Numbered from the stretch's first letter, positions 1 to 6,896 are shown. The stretch: DNA of 8,731 nt from JBGPLH01 sp041486365 [NCBI: Thermodesulfobacteriota bacterium] (GCA_041486365.1 JBGPLH010000120.1:1-8731); one strand, 5' to 3'. Notes: generated from the sequence alone by a model not told the origin. A program made the numbers and translations.

Positions 1-2136
1 GGACTCATCTCGAGCCTCTTCTCGTTCTTCCTGCTCAAGGGGATCCTCCGGCCCGTCGCGGCGTCCTTCCAGGCCTACCGGTCCGTCGAGGCGCTGGGCG
101 AGCGGGTCAAGCCGCTGGGGCTCCGCACGAAGCTGCTCGTCACCTTCCTGTCGCTTGTGCTGGTCCCGCTCACCTTTTCCGGCCTCATGATCCACGAGAA
201 GTCGTCGCTCGCCCTCGAGCGCGTCACGATGGGTTTTGCGGTGAACACCCTCGTGCGGGTGACGAATTCGTTGAAGGAGGTGCCACCTCAGGCGATGTCC
301 TCGGAGCGCCTGCGCCAGGCCGCGGCGATGGCGGCCTTCGAGACCAAGGCGGGCATGGCGGTCCTCGACCGGACCGGTCGCATTCTGGCCAGGACGGGCG
401 AGGCGCGCATGAGCGAGGGCCGGCTGCGGGATGCGCTGCGGGTGGCCCGGGGCGACGGCAGGACGGCCCGGGCGCGGCACGTGGTGATGGACATGTCCGT
501 CCCCGGACGCCCCTGGCGCGTGGTCCTCTACGTGCCCCTCACCTTCGTTCACCGCGAGCTCTCAGTGGTCGACACGAATCTGGCGGTGGTCACGATCCTC
601 GCCCTCCTGATTGCCACGGGGCTCGCGATGATGGCCTCGAGCGACCTCTCCCTCGCGCTCGTCAAGATGGTGGACTGGACCCGGCGCGTGGCCCAGGGCG
701 AGCTGGGCGCGCCGCTGTGCGTGGAGAGCGAGGACGAGCTGGGCGAGCTGGCCTGGTCGCTCAACGGGATGTCGAGGCAGTTGCAGGACATGATCCTCCA
801 CGTCCACCGCACCTCCGAGGGGGTGGAGCGGATGAGCGCGAACCTCCGGCAGGTGAGTCAGGGGGTCCTGGAGTCCAGCGACGAGCAGTCCTCCGGCGTG
901 CTGGAGGCCACGAGCGTGATCGACGAGATGAATGCGTCGATCAAGGGCATCGCGCAGAACACCGATCGCCTGAGCGTGTCCGCCGAGGAGTCGTCGTCGT
1001 CGATTCTCGAGATGGGCGCCACCGTCGAGGAGGTGAACGGCAACGTCGAGAGCCTCGGCCGATCCGTCGAGCAGTCCGTATCCTCGACCGAGGAGATGGC
1101 CGCGTCGATCCGCGAGGTGGCGCGGAACATCGAGGGGCTCGCGGACGTCGCGGAGGAGACGAGCAGCTCGATGGAGGAGATGGTCGCGTCGATCCGCCAG
1201 GTGGAGGGGAACGCGGCGGAGACGAAGCGGTTGTCGGTGGACGTGGTGGAGGCGGCTGAGCAGGGCCGCGAGAAGGTGTCGGCCACCATCGCCGGCATCG
1301 AGGCGATCCGGTCGGCCACGGAGGAGGCCGGGCGGGTGATCGAGAGTCTGGGCGGTCGGGCCCAGGAGATCGGCGAGATCCTGAACGTGATCGACGAGGT
1401 GGCGGAGGAGACGAACCTTCTGGCGCTGAACGCCGCGATCATCGCCGCGCAGGCGGGGGAGCACGGGCGGGGCTTCTCGGTGGTGGCCGACGAGATCAAG
1501 GACCTGGCCGAGCGGGTGGGGTCGAGCACGAAGGAGATCGGCAAGCTGATCCGGGCCGTGCAGGAGGAGTCGGGCAACGCGGTGAGTGCGGTGCGGCGGG
1601 GCTCGGAGATGGTGGCGACGGGGGTGAAGCTCTCGCGGGAGGCGGGGAGCGCGCTGGAGGGAATCACGGCGAGCGCCCGGCGCTCCGGCGAGATGGTGGG
1701 CGAGATCGCGCAGTCCACCACCGATCAGTCGAAGGGATCGGCCCAGGTGGTCACCGCGATGGAGCGGGTCCGCGACACCGTACTGCAGATCCGCACCGCG
1801 ATGGACGAGCAGGCGCGCGGGTCGGAGCAGGTGATGCACGCATCCGAGTCGATGCGTGAGGTGGCGAAGCAGGTGCGGGAGACGATCCGGGAGCAGGCGC
1901 GGGGGTCGGGCCGGATCACCGCGAACATCGAGAACATCCGGGAGATGGTCGACCAGATCAACCAGGCGATCCAGGAGCAGCGGCGGGGAACGGAAACCGC
2001 CGTGATGGCCCTGGAGCGGATCCGCGACCGCACCGAACGCAACCTATCCGCCGCCGCCCAGATGGCCGAGGCCGTGCGGTCGCTGATCGCCACGGCCGCC
2101 GCCATGGGCGAGGAGATCGAGCAGATCAAGGTCTGA
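1..2136 (+). CDS. Methyl-accepting chemotaxis protein (chemoreceptor), 5' truncated
   Basis: The frame is open from base 1, so the gene begins upstream; the GTG at 157 lies inside a membrane helix and is not a credible start. The visible 711 residues show a helix end (about 1-14), a basic cytoplasmic-looking linker (15-42, LRPV...LGLRT), a membrane helix (about 43-63), a sensor segment (about 65-190), another helix (about 194-213), a HAMP domain (about 214-268, with DELGEL at 245-250) and a long helical signalling domain. The hairpin tip is at about 461-500 ([12 protein letters not shown], then [15 protein letters not shown]). MCPs relay ligand binding to CheA/CheW; methylation-type EE pairs such as [10 protein letters not shown] are present. 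The C-terminus (EQIKV) lacks the NWETF-type CheR/CheB tether. Relative to the usual tip (AIEAARAGE), Glu and Arg are replaced by Ile481 and Gln484. The ligand is unknown. The family call is very secure; involvement in flagellar versus other motility is not shown, since no che genes are visible. Confidence 0.96.
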   Translation, partial: GLISSLFSFFLLKGILRPVAASFQAYRSVEALGERVKPLGLRTKLLVTFLSLVLVPLTFSGLMIHEKSSLALERVTMGFAVNTLVRVTNSLKEVPPQAMSSERLRQAAAMAAFETKAGMAVLDRTGRILARTGEARMSEGRLRDALRVARGDGRTARARHVVMDMSVPGRPWRVVLYVPLTFVHRELSVVDTNLAVVTILALLIATGLAMMASSDLSLALVKMVDWTRRVAQGELGAPLCVESEDELGELAWSLNGMSRQLQDMILHVHRTSEGVERMSANLRQVSQGVLESSDEQSSGVLEATSVIDEMNASIKGIAQNTDRLSVSAEESSSSILEMGATVEEVNGNVESLGRSVEQSVSSTEEMAASIREVARNIEGLADVAEETSSSMEEMVASIRQVEGNAAETKRLSVDVVEAAEQGREKVSATIAGIEAIRSATEEAGRVIESLGGRAQEIGEILNVIDEVAEETNLLALNAAIIAAQAGEHGRGFSVVADEIKDLAERVGSSTKEIGKLIRAVQEESGNAVSAVRRGSEMVATGVKLSREAGSALEGITASARRSGEMVGEIAQSTTDQSKGSAQVVTAMERVRDTVLQIRTAMDEQARGSEQVMHASESMREVAKQVRETIREQARGSGRITANIENIREMVDQINQAIQEQRRGTETAVMALERIRDRTERNLSAAAQMAEAVRSLIATAAAMGEEIEQIKV
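910..1245 (+). repeat. Four 28-residue (84-base) repeats, descending arm of chemoreceptor
   Basis: Residues 304-415 of the visible receptor fall into four successive 28-residue units, each four heptads long, with a recurring EM-x-A-(S/T)-(I/V) core: [30 protein letters not shown] and [10 protein letters not shown]. The repeat is clear in protein but diverged in DNA. It is part of the antiparallel four-helix bundle leading down to the signalling tip, and probably contains the methylatable glutamates. It is a coiled-coil periodicity inside a gene, not a mobile repeat. Confidence 0.75.
1723..2058 (+). repeat. Four 28-residue (84-base) repeats, ascending arm of chemoreceptor
   Basis: Residues 575-686 form four 28-residue units opening [27 protein letters not shown] and EQRRGTETA. 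They lie on the return arm of the helical hairpin, roughly facing the repeats of residues 304-415. The very regular DQ/EQ-x-(K/R)-G-(S/T) start of each unit suggests relatively recent tandem duplication or strong selection on bundle register. Confidence 0.75.
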
Positions 2137-2142
2137 GTCTCC

Positions 2143-2240
2143 AGAGTCGGCCCTCGCCTCATTCTCGAAGTCGGCCCGCGCTTCCCTGGAACGGCCCTTG
2201 CTTCGTGAGGGACCTCCGGGCGCGGGACCTCCGGCGGAAC
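2143..2240. repeat. 98-base imperfect direct repeat, copy 1
   Basis: This begins seven bases after the chemoreceptor stop codon. It aligns without gaps to copy 2 at 2310-2407 (offset 167 bases), with 16 mismatches by eye, about 84% identity. A 24-base block starting at 2172 is identical in both copies. It contains a small hairpin (2195-2211) and two GGGACCTCCGG motifs (2209-2219 and 2224-2234). No protein-coding role is evident. It may belong to a dispersed intergenic repeat family; only a genome-wide search could show that. Confidence 0.75.
2195..2211 (+). other. Small hairpin in repeat copy 1
   Basis: The 17 bases CCCTTGCTTCGTGAGGG can fold into a 7-bp stem with a 3-base loop, using two G-U wobble pairs. 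There is no following T-run, so it is not a classical intrinsic terminator, although it lies 58 bases after the chemoreceptor stop and could have an end-of-transcript role. Confidence 0.4.
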
Positions 2241-2250
2241 GTTCGAAGGG

Positions 2251-2280
2251 TTGCGCGCGGCCTTCCGCGGGCGGTAAATT
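2251..2280 (+). promoter_or_regulatory. Weak candidate sigma70-type promoter upstream of the peptidase gene
   Basis: TTGCGC (2251-2256) and TAAATT (2275-2280) are separated by 18 bases, in the only somewhat AT-rich spot of the 2137-2427 gap. The -35 matches the consensus at 3 of 6 bases and the -10 at 4 of 6. Initiation near 2287 would give a leader of about 140 bases carrying repeat copy 2 ahead of the gene at 2428. The call rests on weak matches and position only. Confidence 0.28.
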
Positions 2281-2309
2281 CTGGACGTTGCCCCGACGAG
2301 CCCTCATCT

Positions 2310-2407
2310 AGAGTCGGCCCTCGCGTCCTCTCTGGAGTCAGCCCGCGCTTCCCTGGAACGGCCCTCGCCTGGCGAGGGATCTTCGGGCGCGGAACCTCCG
2401 GCGGGAC
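2310..2407. repeat. 98-base imperfect direct repeat, copy 2
   Basis: This is the second copy of the element at 2143-2240, same orientation and length, ending 20 bases before the GTG start of the peptidase gene. The hairpin (2362-2378) is kept and strengthened. The CCTCCGG-type motifs continue to just past the copy, with a further GGGACCTCCGG at 2403-2413. The spacer between copies (2241-2309) is not part of the repeat. Confidence 0.75.
2362..2378 (+). other. Small hairpin in repeat copy 2
   Basis: CCCTCGCCTGGCGAGGG folds into a 7-bp all-Watson-Crick stem with a 3-base loop. Compared with copy 1 it differs at four positions: two in the loop, and two that turn a G-U wobble into a G-C pair. Pairing is therefore maintained despite divergence. 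No T-run follows. Confidence 0.45.
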
Positions 2408-2427
2408 CTCCGGCTCCGGGAAATCCT

Positions 2428-4155
2428 GTGAACCCCACCCGTGAACCGGGTCGCCCGGGGGCGGCCCCTCCGATCCGCCAGCGCGTGATCCTCCTCGACG
2501 CCGGGGAGGGCGCCGTCCGCGAGCGCGCCCGCCGGTACCTCGCCGGGCTCGGGCTGGAGGGGTCACACCTCGATCGAATTCTCGCATCGCTTCCCGGGCC
2601 GGTCACCCGGGATCTGCCCGTAGGGAAGGCGGCTGCCATCGCGGAGTACCTCATCGCGCTGGGCTGCGCCGCGCGCCTGGAGGAAGCGACACCGCCGCCA
2701 CCCGAGCCGGTCCCGATCCATTCCGCGCCGCGCGGGTTCAGGCCCGGACCGGTGTTCGCCCTCTCCGTCGTTCTCTTGCTGCTCCTCACTGCCACATGGC
2801 GCATGGGCACATCGCGGGATGAAGCCCTCCCGGGCCTCGTTCCCCGGCCCGCTCTTCAGGAGGTGGAATCGGGCGCATCCGTTCCGGTCCTCCCCTCCGA
2901 TGGTGTCGGCCCGTCGCTCGGGCGGGGCCTCCGGGTGCAACCGGTCGCCGCCCCCGCCTTCGCGGTGGAATCGCCGGTGGGGACCGATCCCCGGGCTCAC
3001 GCGCTCAACCAGGAAGGCGTGCACCTCTTCGGCCAGGGGAGCTTCGATGCGGCCCTCGATCGTTTCGAGAGGGCGCACGTTCTCGCGCACGGGAACGCGA
3101 CGATCGCCGGAAATCTCTCCGATCTCCGGACGTACCTCGGCTGGAGGAGCGTGAAGGCGCAGGAGATGGACCAGGCGCTCGTCCACTTCGAGCGCGCGGT
3201 GGAGACGAACGAGGAGAACGTCGACGCCTGGAAGGGGCTCGGGTTCGTCCACCTCCAGCTCAAGGAAACCCCGGAGGCAGTCCGCGCGCTGGAGCGCGCT
3301 CACGATCTCTCCCCGGGGGACACTGACGTGGGGATCGCGCTCTCGCGGCTGCTGTATCAATCCGACGATCTCCAGGCGGCCGAGGACGTGCTTTCCTCGC
3401 TCCTCACGCGCAAGCCTGGAAATCCTGAGGCGACGAAGCTCCTCGCGCGCATGAAGCGCGACGCAACGGTCGAGGGCAACTTCCAGTCCAACGACACGGG
3501 ACACTTCCGGCTCAAGTTCGACGGCGCCGAGAATGCGAGCGTGGGAGCGCTCGTGGGCGCGGTCCTTGAGGAGGCCTGGGCGAAGGTTGGCGCCGACTTC
3601 CACTATTATCCGGCGGACCCGGTGGTCGTGATCCTGTACGCGCGGGACGATTTCCGGAAGGTGAGCAATTCGCCCGACTGGTCGCGGGGCATCTACGACG
3701 GGAAGATCCGGATTCCGGTGGGCGGCGTGAACGAGCGGAGCGACGAGCTCGAGGACGTGATCTTCCACGAGTACACGCACGTCGTGGTGAACCAGATCAC
3801 CCGGGGCCGGTGCCCCACCTGGCTCAACGAGGGGCTCGCCCAGGTGCAGGAGCCCTCGGCCGACGGGGGCAAGCAGGCGCTGCTGGCCGCCCTGAAATCC
3901 CGGGGCCCTATCCCGCTTTCGCGGCTGGAGGGATCCTTCATGCGCCTTCCGGAGTCGCAGGCGCAGGTGGCCTACGCCGAGGGGTACGCCGCAGTGCTAT
4001 ACATCTCCGAGACCTGGAGCTTCTTTCACCTTCGTCAGATCCTGGACCAGATCGGCGAGGGCAAGCGCCCCGAGGAGGCCGTGAAAGACGTCCTCCACTT
4101 CGGCTACGAGGATCTCGAGGCGGGGATCGCGGAATACCTGCGGCGCACGGGATGA
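2428..4155 (+). CDS. Membrane-anchored TPR protein with gluzincin (peptidase MA-like) domain
   Basis: This 575-residue protein has four parts. Residues about 17-87 resemble the L7/L12 C-terminal domain (RVILLDAG, GLGL, then a helix ending LGCAARLEEA). A proline-rich linker and one membrane helix (about 108-124) follow. Residues about 187-349 carry TPR-like helical repeats such as FDAALDRFERA and EAVRALERAHDLSPGD. Residues about 380-575 form a peptidase MA-like metallopeptidase with HEYTH at 447-451 and the third ligand Glu468 in WLNEGLAQ, a zinc gluzincin arrangement. Basic residues before the helix place the N-terminus in the cytoplasm, so TPRs and protease would be periplasmic. The substrate is unknown. 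GTG 2428 is the first possible start after an in-frame stop at 2275-2277, but it has no clear Shine-Dalgarno; GTG 2485 is an alternative that would clip the first domain. The stop overlaps a tiny ORF leading to the GT-C gene, suggesting an operon. Confidence 0.85.
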   Translation: MNPTREPGRPGAAPPIRQRVILLDAGEGAVRERARRYLAGLGLEGSHLDRILASLPGPVTRDLPVGKAAAIAEYLIALGCAARLEEATPPPPEPVPIHSAPRGFRPGPVFALSVVLLLLLTATWRMGTSRDEALPGLVPRPALQEVESGASVPVLPSDGVGPSLGRGLRVQPVAAPAFAVESPVGTDPRAHALNQEGVHLFGQGSFDAALDRFERAHVLAHGNATIAGNLSDLRTYLGWRSVKAQEMDQALVHFERAVETNEENVDAWKGLGFVHLQLKETPEAVRALERAHDLSPGDTDVGIALSRLLYQSDDLQAAEDVLSSLLTRKPGNPEATKLLARMKRDATVEGNFQSNDTGHFRLKFDGAENASVGALVGAVLEEAWAKVGADFHYYPADPVVVILYARDDFRKVSNSPDWSRGIYDGKIRIPVGGVNERSDELEDVIFHEYTHVVVNQITRGRCPTWLNEGLAQVQEPSADGGKQALLAALKSRGPIPLSRLEGSFMRLPESQAQVAYAEGYAAVLYISETWSFFHLRQILDQIGEGKRPEEAVKDVLHFGYEDLEAGIAEYLRRTG

Positions 4156-4235
4156 TCCCGTCCGAGGCCGCCTCCCCGCGCCCCCCCTTCGAGGAGATCC
4201 GCCTGGCGCCCACGCCGGCCACGAGCCCGGCATGA
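4152..4235 (+). CDS. Possible 27-residue coupling ORF between peptidase and GT-C genes
   Basis: The ATG at 4152 overlaps the peptidase stop as ATGA, and the stop at 4233-4235 overlaps the GT-C start as a second ATGA. The ORF fills the gap exactly. The peptide begins MIPSEAASP, ends TPATSPA, is Pro/Ala/Ser-rich and has no membrane segment or recognised domain. Its likeliest role, if translated, is to carry terminating ribosomes to the next start, because the GT-C ATG lacks a Shine-Dalgarno. It could also be chance, since stops are rare at this GC content; only the double overlap argues for it. Confidence 0.35.
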   Translation: MIPSEAASPRPPFEEIRLAPTPATSPA

Positions 4236-6025
4236 CCACCACGGATTCCGGTGTGACCCTGTCCCGGCGGGAAGATCGGCGCATGGCGCTGCTCCTGGCG
4301 GCCGCCGCGGCGCTGCTCTATGCCCCGACGCTCGCCTACGACTTCACGGCGTGGGACGATCCCGAGTACATCCTTCGCAACCCCCTGATCCGTTCGCTCG
4401 ATCTCGCCTCGATCCGCTCACAGTTCACGCACTTCTACCTGGCCAACTACACCCCGTTGCACTTGACCACCTACACGATCCTCCGGGCGGTGGCCGGTGT
4501 GCAGCCCTGGGCCTATCACGCGCTGAACGTCGGCCTGCACGGCCTGTGCGCCGCGCTCGGCTACCTCCTGCTCCGGCGGCTCGCCCTTCCGGTGGCCGCC
4601 GCGGCCCTTGGGGCCGCGATCTTCCTCGCTCATCCCGCGCAGGTGGAGGTGGTGGCCTGGGCGAACCAGACGAAGACGCTCCAGGCGACGGCCTTCGGAC
4701 TCGCGGCGCTGCTGTCCTTGCTGCGATTCCGCGACGAGCGCGCGGCGGGTAAGGGCGGCGGGGCCTACGCCGCAACCCTCCTCCTGTTCGCGGCCGCGCT
4801 GCTCTCCAAGCCCCAGGCGATCGCATTCCCCGCGCTGTACTTCCTGGCGGAGCGATCACTCGGAAGGGACCGCAAGCGGCTGCCCTGGGGGGCCTGGGTT
4901 CCCTTTGCGCTCCTGGCGGCTCCGGCCGCGTGGATCGGGAGGCTGGCGCAGGCGAGGTGGGGCGCCGTGAAGCTGTACGGGGATCTGGGCCTCGCGGGGA
5001 GCCTTTTCGAAACGCCGATTCTTCTCGTTCGCTACCTTCGCCTGGCGATCTTCCCGACGGACCTCACGATCGTCTACGAGCTCAGGCGCGTGGAGTCGTT
5101 CCTCGATCTCCGGGCCTTCGCCTGCGCAATCCTCCTCGTGGCCATCGCGGCCTGCGCCTGGCGCCTGCGTAACCGCCCCGGCCGTCCCTGGCACGCGCTC
5201 GGCTGGTTCGTGGCGCCGCTCGTGCCGGTTCTGGGCTGGGTGCCGCTGCACGTGCCCATGGCGGAGCGCTACCTGTACCCCTCGCTCCTGGCGCTGGGGT
5301 GGGTGCTGGGAGGGACCTCGGAGGCACTGCCTGTTCGCGCGAGGCGCATGCTGTGGATCGTGCCCGCGCTCTTCGCCGTCCTCGCGGTCCAGCGCATGCC
5401 CGCGTGGAAGAATGCCGACGCCGTCTGGGAGACGGCGATCCGCGATCATCCGGGCTCCGCCCATGCCTGGATCGGGCGGGGCGCCTATCGGGCCGACCAG
5501 AGCCAGGTCCTGGCCGCCGAGGGCGATTTCCGCGAGGCGATCCGGCTTGATCCGGGGAACGTGGAAGCCTGGACGAATCTCGGGGTCGTGCTGAACCGGC
5601 TCGGAAGACCCCAGGAGGCGCTGCCCGCCTGGGCGCGGGCGGCGGCGCTCGAGCCGCGGGCCGTCTGGCCGAAGCTGCTCATCGCGCGCGATCTGTCGCG
5701 CCGCGGGGATCGCGCGCGCGCGGCGGCGCTCTACGACGAGGCGATCCGTCTGAAGCCGGACATGGCGGCGGCCTGGCTCTACCGCGCCGCGGCGCGGCAG
5801 CGAACGGGAGACCTGACGGGGGCCCTCTCGGATCTGGAGCGCGCCGTGGCGCTCGATCCCCTCCTCACGGACGCGCAGGTGGGGTTAGGGAATTTTCTCG
5901 ATCAGCGGGGCGACCGCGCAGGGGCCATCAAGGCCTACCACGACGCCCTGAACTGCGCTCCTGCCGAATCGCCGACCATCGCGCGGGTCCGGCAACGGCT
6001 CGAGGCGCTCGAGGGAAGCCCCTAG
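4232..6025 (+). CDS. GT-C-like (TMTC-like) membrane glycosyltransferase with C-terminal TPRs
   Basis: This 597-residue polytopic protein has about ten hydrophobic segments over residues 18-390, then soluble TPRs from about 404 to 590 (for example FREAIRLDPGNVEAWTNLG and LSDLERAVALDPLLTDA). After the first helix comes an acidic motif (AWDDPEYILRNP, Asp42-Asp43), where GT-C enzymes carry catalytic acids in the first extracytoplasmic loop. NYTPLHLTTYT, HPAQVEVVAWANQTKTLQ and MAERYLYPS are typical of the bacterial TPR/TMTC-like family. Such proteins are thought to transfer sugars from lipid-linked donors outside the membrane; donor and acceptor cannot be read from the sequence. ATG 4232 is the first start in frame; it has no Shine-Dalgarno but overlaps the stop of the small preceding ORF. 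An in-frame GTG at codon 8 is a weaker choice. Family fairly sure, enzymatic activity inferred. Confidence 0.82.
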   Translation: MTTTDSGVTLSRREDRRMALLLAAAAALLYAPTLAYDFTAWDDPEYILRNPLIRSLDLASIRSQFTHFYLANYTPLHLTTYTILRAVAGVQPWAYHALNVGLHGLCAALGYLLLRRLALPVAAAALGAAIFLAHPAQVEVVAWANQTKTLQATAFGLAALLSLLRFRDERAAGKGGGAYAATLLLFAAALLSKPQAIAFPALYFLAERSLGRDRKRLPWGAWVPFALLAAPAAWIGRLAQARWGAVKLYGDLGLAGSLFETPILLVRYLRLAIFPTDLTIVYELRRVESFLDLRAFACAILLVAIAACAWRLRNRPGRPWHALGWFVAPLVPVLGWVPLHVPMAERYLYPSLLALGWVLGGTSEALPVRARRMLWIVPALFAVLAVQRMPAWKNADAVWETAIRDHPGSAHAWIGRGAYRADQSQVLAAEGDFREAIRLDPGNVEAWTNLGVVLNRLGRPQEALPAWARAAALEPRAVWPKLLIARDLSRRGDRARAAALYDEAIRLKPDMAAAWLYRAAARQRTGDLTGALSDLERAVALDPLLTDAQVGLGNFLDQRGDRAGAIKAYHDALNCAPAESPTIARVRQRLEALEGSP

Positions 6026-6027
6026 CA

Positions 6028-6069
6028 GGGCCGCACTGCGGGGGCCGCACTGCGGGGGCCGCGTGGCGG
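6028..6069. repeat. Tandem 14-mer (two perfect copies plus one degenerate)
   Basis: GGGCCGCACTGCGG occurs at 6028-6041 and 6042-6055, followed by a third copy with three mismatches at 6056-6069. Each perfect unit holds a small inverted repeat, CCGCA-C-TGCGG. The array fills the gap between the GT-C stop and recO. No T-run follows, so terminator function is unsupported; a slippage-type duplication or a protein-binding site are alternatives. Confidence 0.7.
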
Positions 6070-6086
6070 GCGTCCCGCGGTGGCGG

Positions 6087-6092
6087 TATGCT
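6087..6092 (+). promoter_or_regulatory. Candidate -10 element giving a leaderless recO transcript
   Basis: TATGCT (4 of 6 matches to TATAAT) ends six bases before the recO ATG. A start seven bases downstream of the hexamer would be at 6099, the A of the ATG itself, giving a leaderless mRNA. This fits the absence of any Shine-Dalgarno before recO. The -35 region (TGGCGG at 6064-6069) is poor, so the call is tentative. Confidence 0.28.
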
Positions 6093-6098
6093 CGCACC

Positions 6099-6896
6099 AT
6101 GGGCCAGCAGAAGACCGAAGCGATCGTGCTCCGCGCCACGGACTTCGGCGAGTCCGACCGGATCGTTCACTTCTTCACCCGCGATTTTGGCCGCGTTCGC
6201 GGCGTCGCAAAGGGCGCCAAGCGCAGCCTCAAGCGCTTCGTCGGCTCGCTCGAGCCGCTCGCTCACGTCGATCTCCGCTTCTTCGAGAAGAAAACCGCCG
6301 ATCTCGTCCGCATCGAGGCCTCCAACATTCGCGCGCAGTTCCCCGGCATCCGCGCCGACCTCGAGAAATATGGCGAGGCCTGCCTGATCGTGGAGATCGT
6401 GACGCTGGCCACGGGCGAGCGGGAGGTGCACCGCGCGCTCTTCGATACGCTCCTGCGGGGACTGGCGCTGATCGACCGGCTGGAGGACTGGTCCGTGAAA
6501 GGCGAGGGGGTGGGGCGGCTCCTCGAAACGCGCATGCTCTCCCTCGTGGGGTTCGAGCCGGAGGTGAGCGCCTGCGTGGGGTGCCGCAAGCCACTGGACC
6601 GTATCACGCGCGCCGCCTTCTCCGTCGCCCGGGGCGGCGTGATCTGCGACGATTGCGCGCGGGGGGAGCGGGATCTCATCCCGCTGGGTCTGGCGACGCT
6701 GCGGCTCCTGGCCCAGGGGCTCCGGGCCGACGTGGATCTCTTCCCTCGCTTCGCCTGGACCGCCGCCTCCTCCGCGGAAGCGGCCCGCGTCCTTCATCCC
6801 TTCGCCCAGGCCCAGGTGGGGCGCGAGTTCCGCACGCTCCGGTTCCTCGCCGGACTCGCGCGATGCGCCCCTCGCGGCGGCTCGGCCGGGTCCTGA
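6099..6896 (+). CDS. recO: DNA repair protein RecO
   Basis: RecO promotes RecF-pathway recombinational repair: it binds DNA, works with RecR, and helps load RecA on SSB-coated single strands and anneal strands. The 265-residue product starts with the typical RecO N-terminus (TEAIVLRATDFGESDRIVHFFTRDFG), an OB-fold over about residues 1-80, followed by a helical C-terminal part. Cys159, Cys162, Cys183 and Cys186 form a CxxC...CxxC zinc site, as in Deinococcus RecO. The frame is open further upstream to 6063, but ATG 6099 matches the family start and usual length (about 240-270). No Shine-Dalgarno precedes it. It lies 73 bases after the GT-C gene and upstream of glyQ, a recO-glyQ-glyS order seen in several phyla. 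Confidence 0.96.
   Translation: MGQQKTEAIVLRATDFGESDRIVHFFTRDFGRVRGVAKGAKRSLKRFVGSLEPLAHVDLRFFEKKTADLVRIEASNIRAQFPGIRADLEKYGEACLIVEIVTLATGEREVHRALFDTLLRGLALIDRLEDWSVKGEGVGRLLETRMLSLVGFEPEVSACVGCRKPLDRITRAAFSVARGGVICDDCARGERDLIPLGLATLRLLAQGLRADVDLFPRFAWTAASSAEAARVLHPFAQAQVGREFRTLRFLAGLARCAPRGGSAGS

Noticed and set aside
157-159. GTG as the start of the chemoreceptor
   Set aside because: The frame is open to base 1 and this codon falls in the middle of a membrane helix, so it is an internal valine.
562-1839. Long minus-strand ORFs opposite the chemoreceptor (also 858-1721)
   Set aside because: They are Arg/His/Leu/Ser-rich antisense shadows caused by high GC; the + strand carries a full, recognisable MCP.
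2143-2407. CRISPR array or insertion sequence
   Set aside because: There are only two long imperfect copies, no regular spacers, no transposase and no terminal inverted repeats with target duplication.
2137-2427. Intrinsic terminator after the chemoreceptor
   Set aside because: The hairpins present have no T-tract; they are described as repeat structure only.
2278-2427. N-terminal extension of the peptidase through repeat copy 2
   Set aside because: The frame is open back to the stop at 2275-2277, but there is no ATG, GTG or TTG in it before 2428.
2563-3780. 405-codon minus-strand ORF opposite the peptidase
   Set aside because: The composition is that of an antisense shadow, and the + strand has clear TPR and HExxH motifs.
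5928-6797. Minus-strand ORF opposite recO
   Set aside because: The + strand is unmistakably RecO; the minus frame has no recognisable domain and crosses two genes and a gap.
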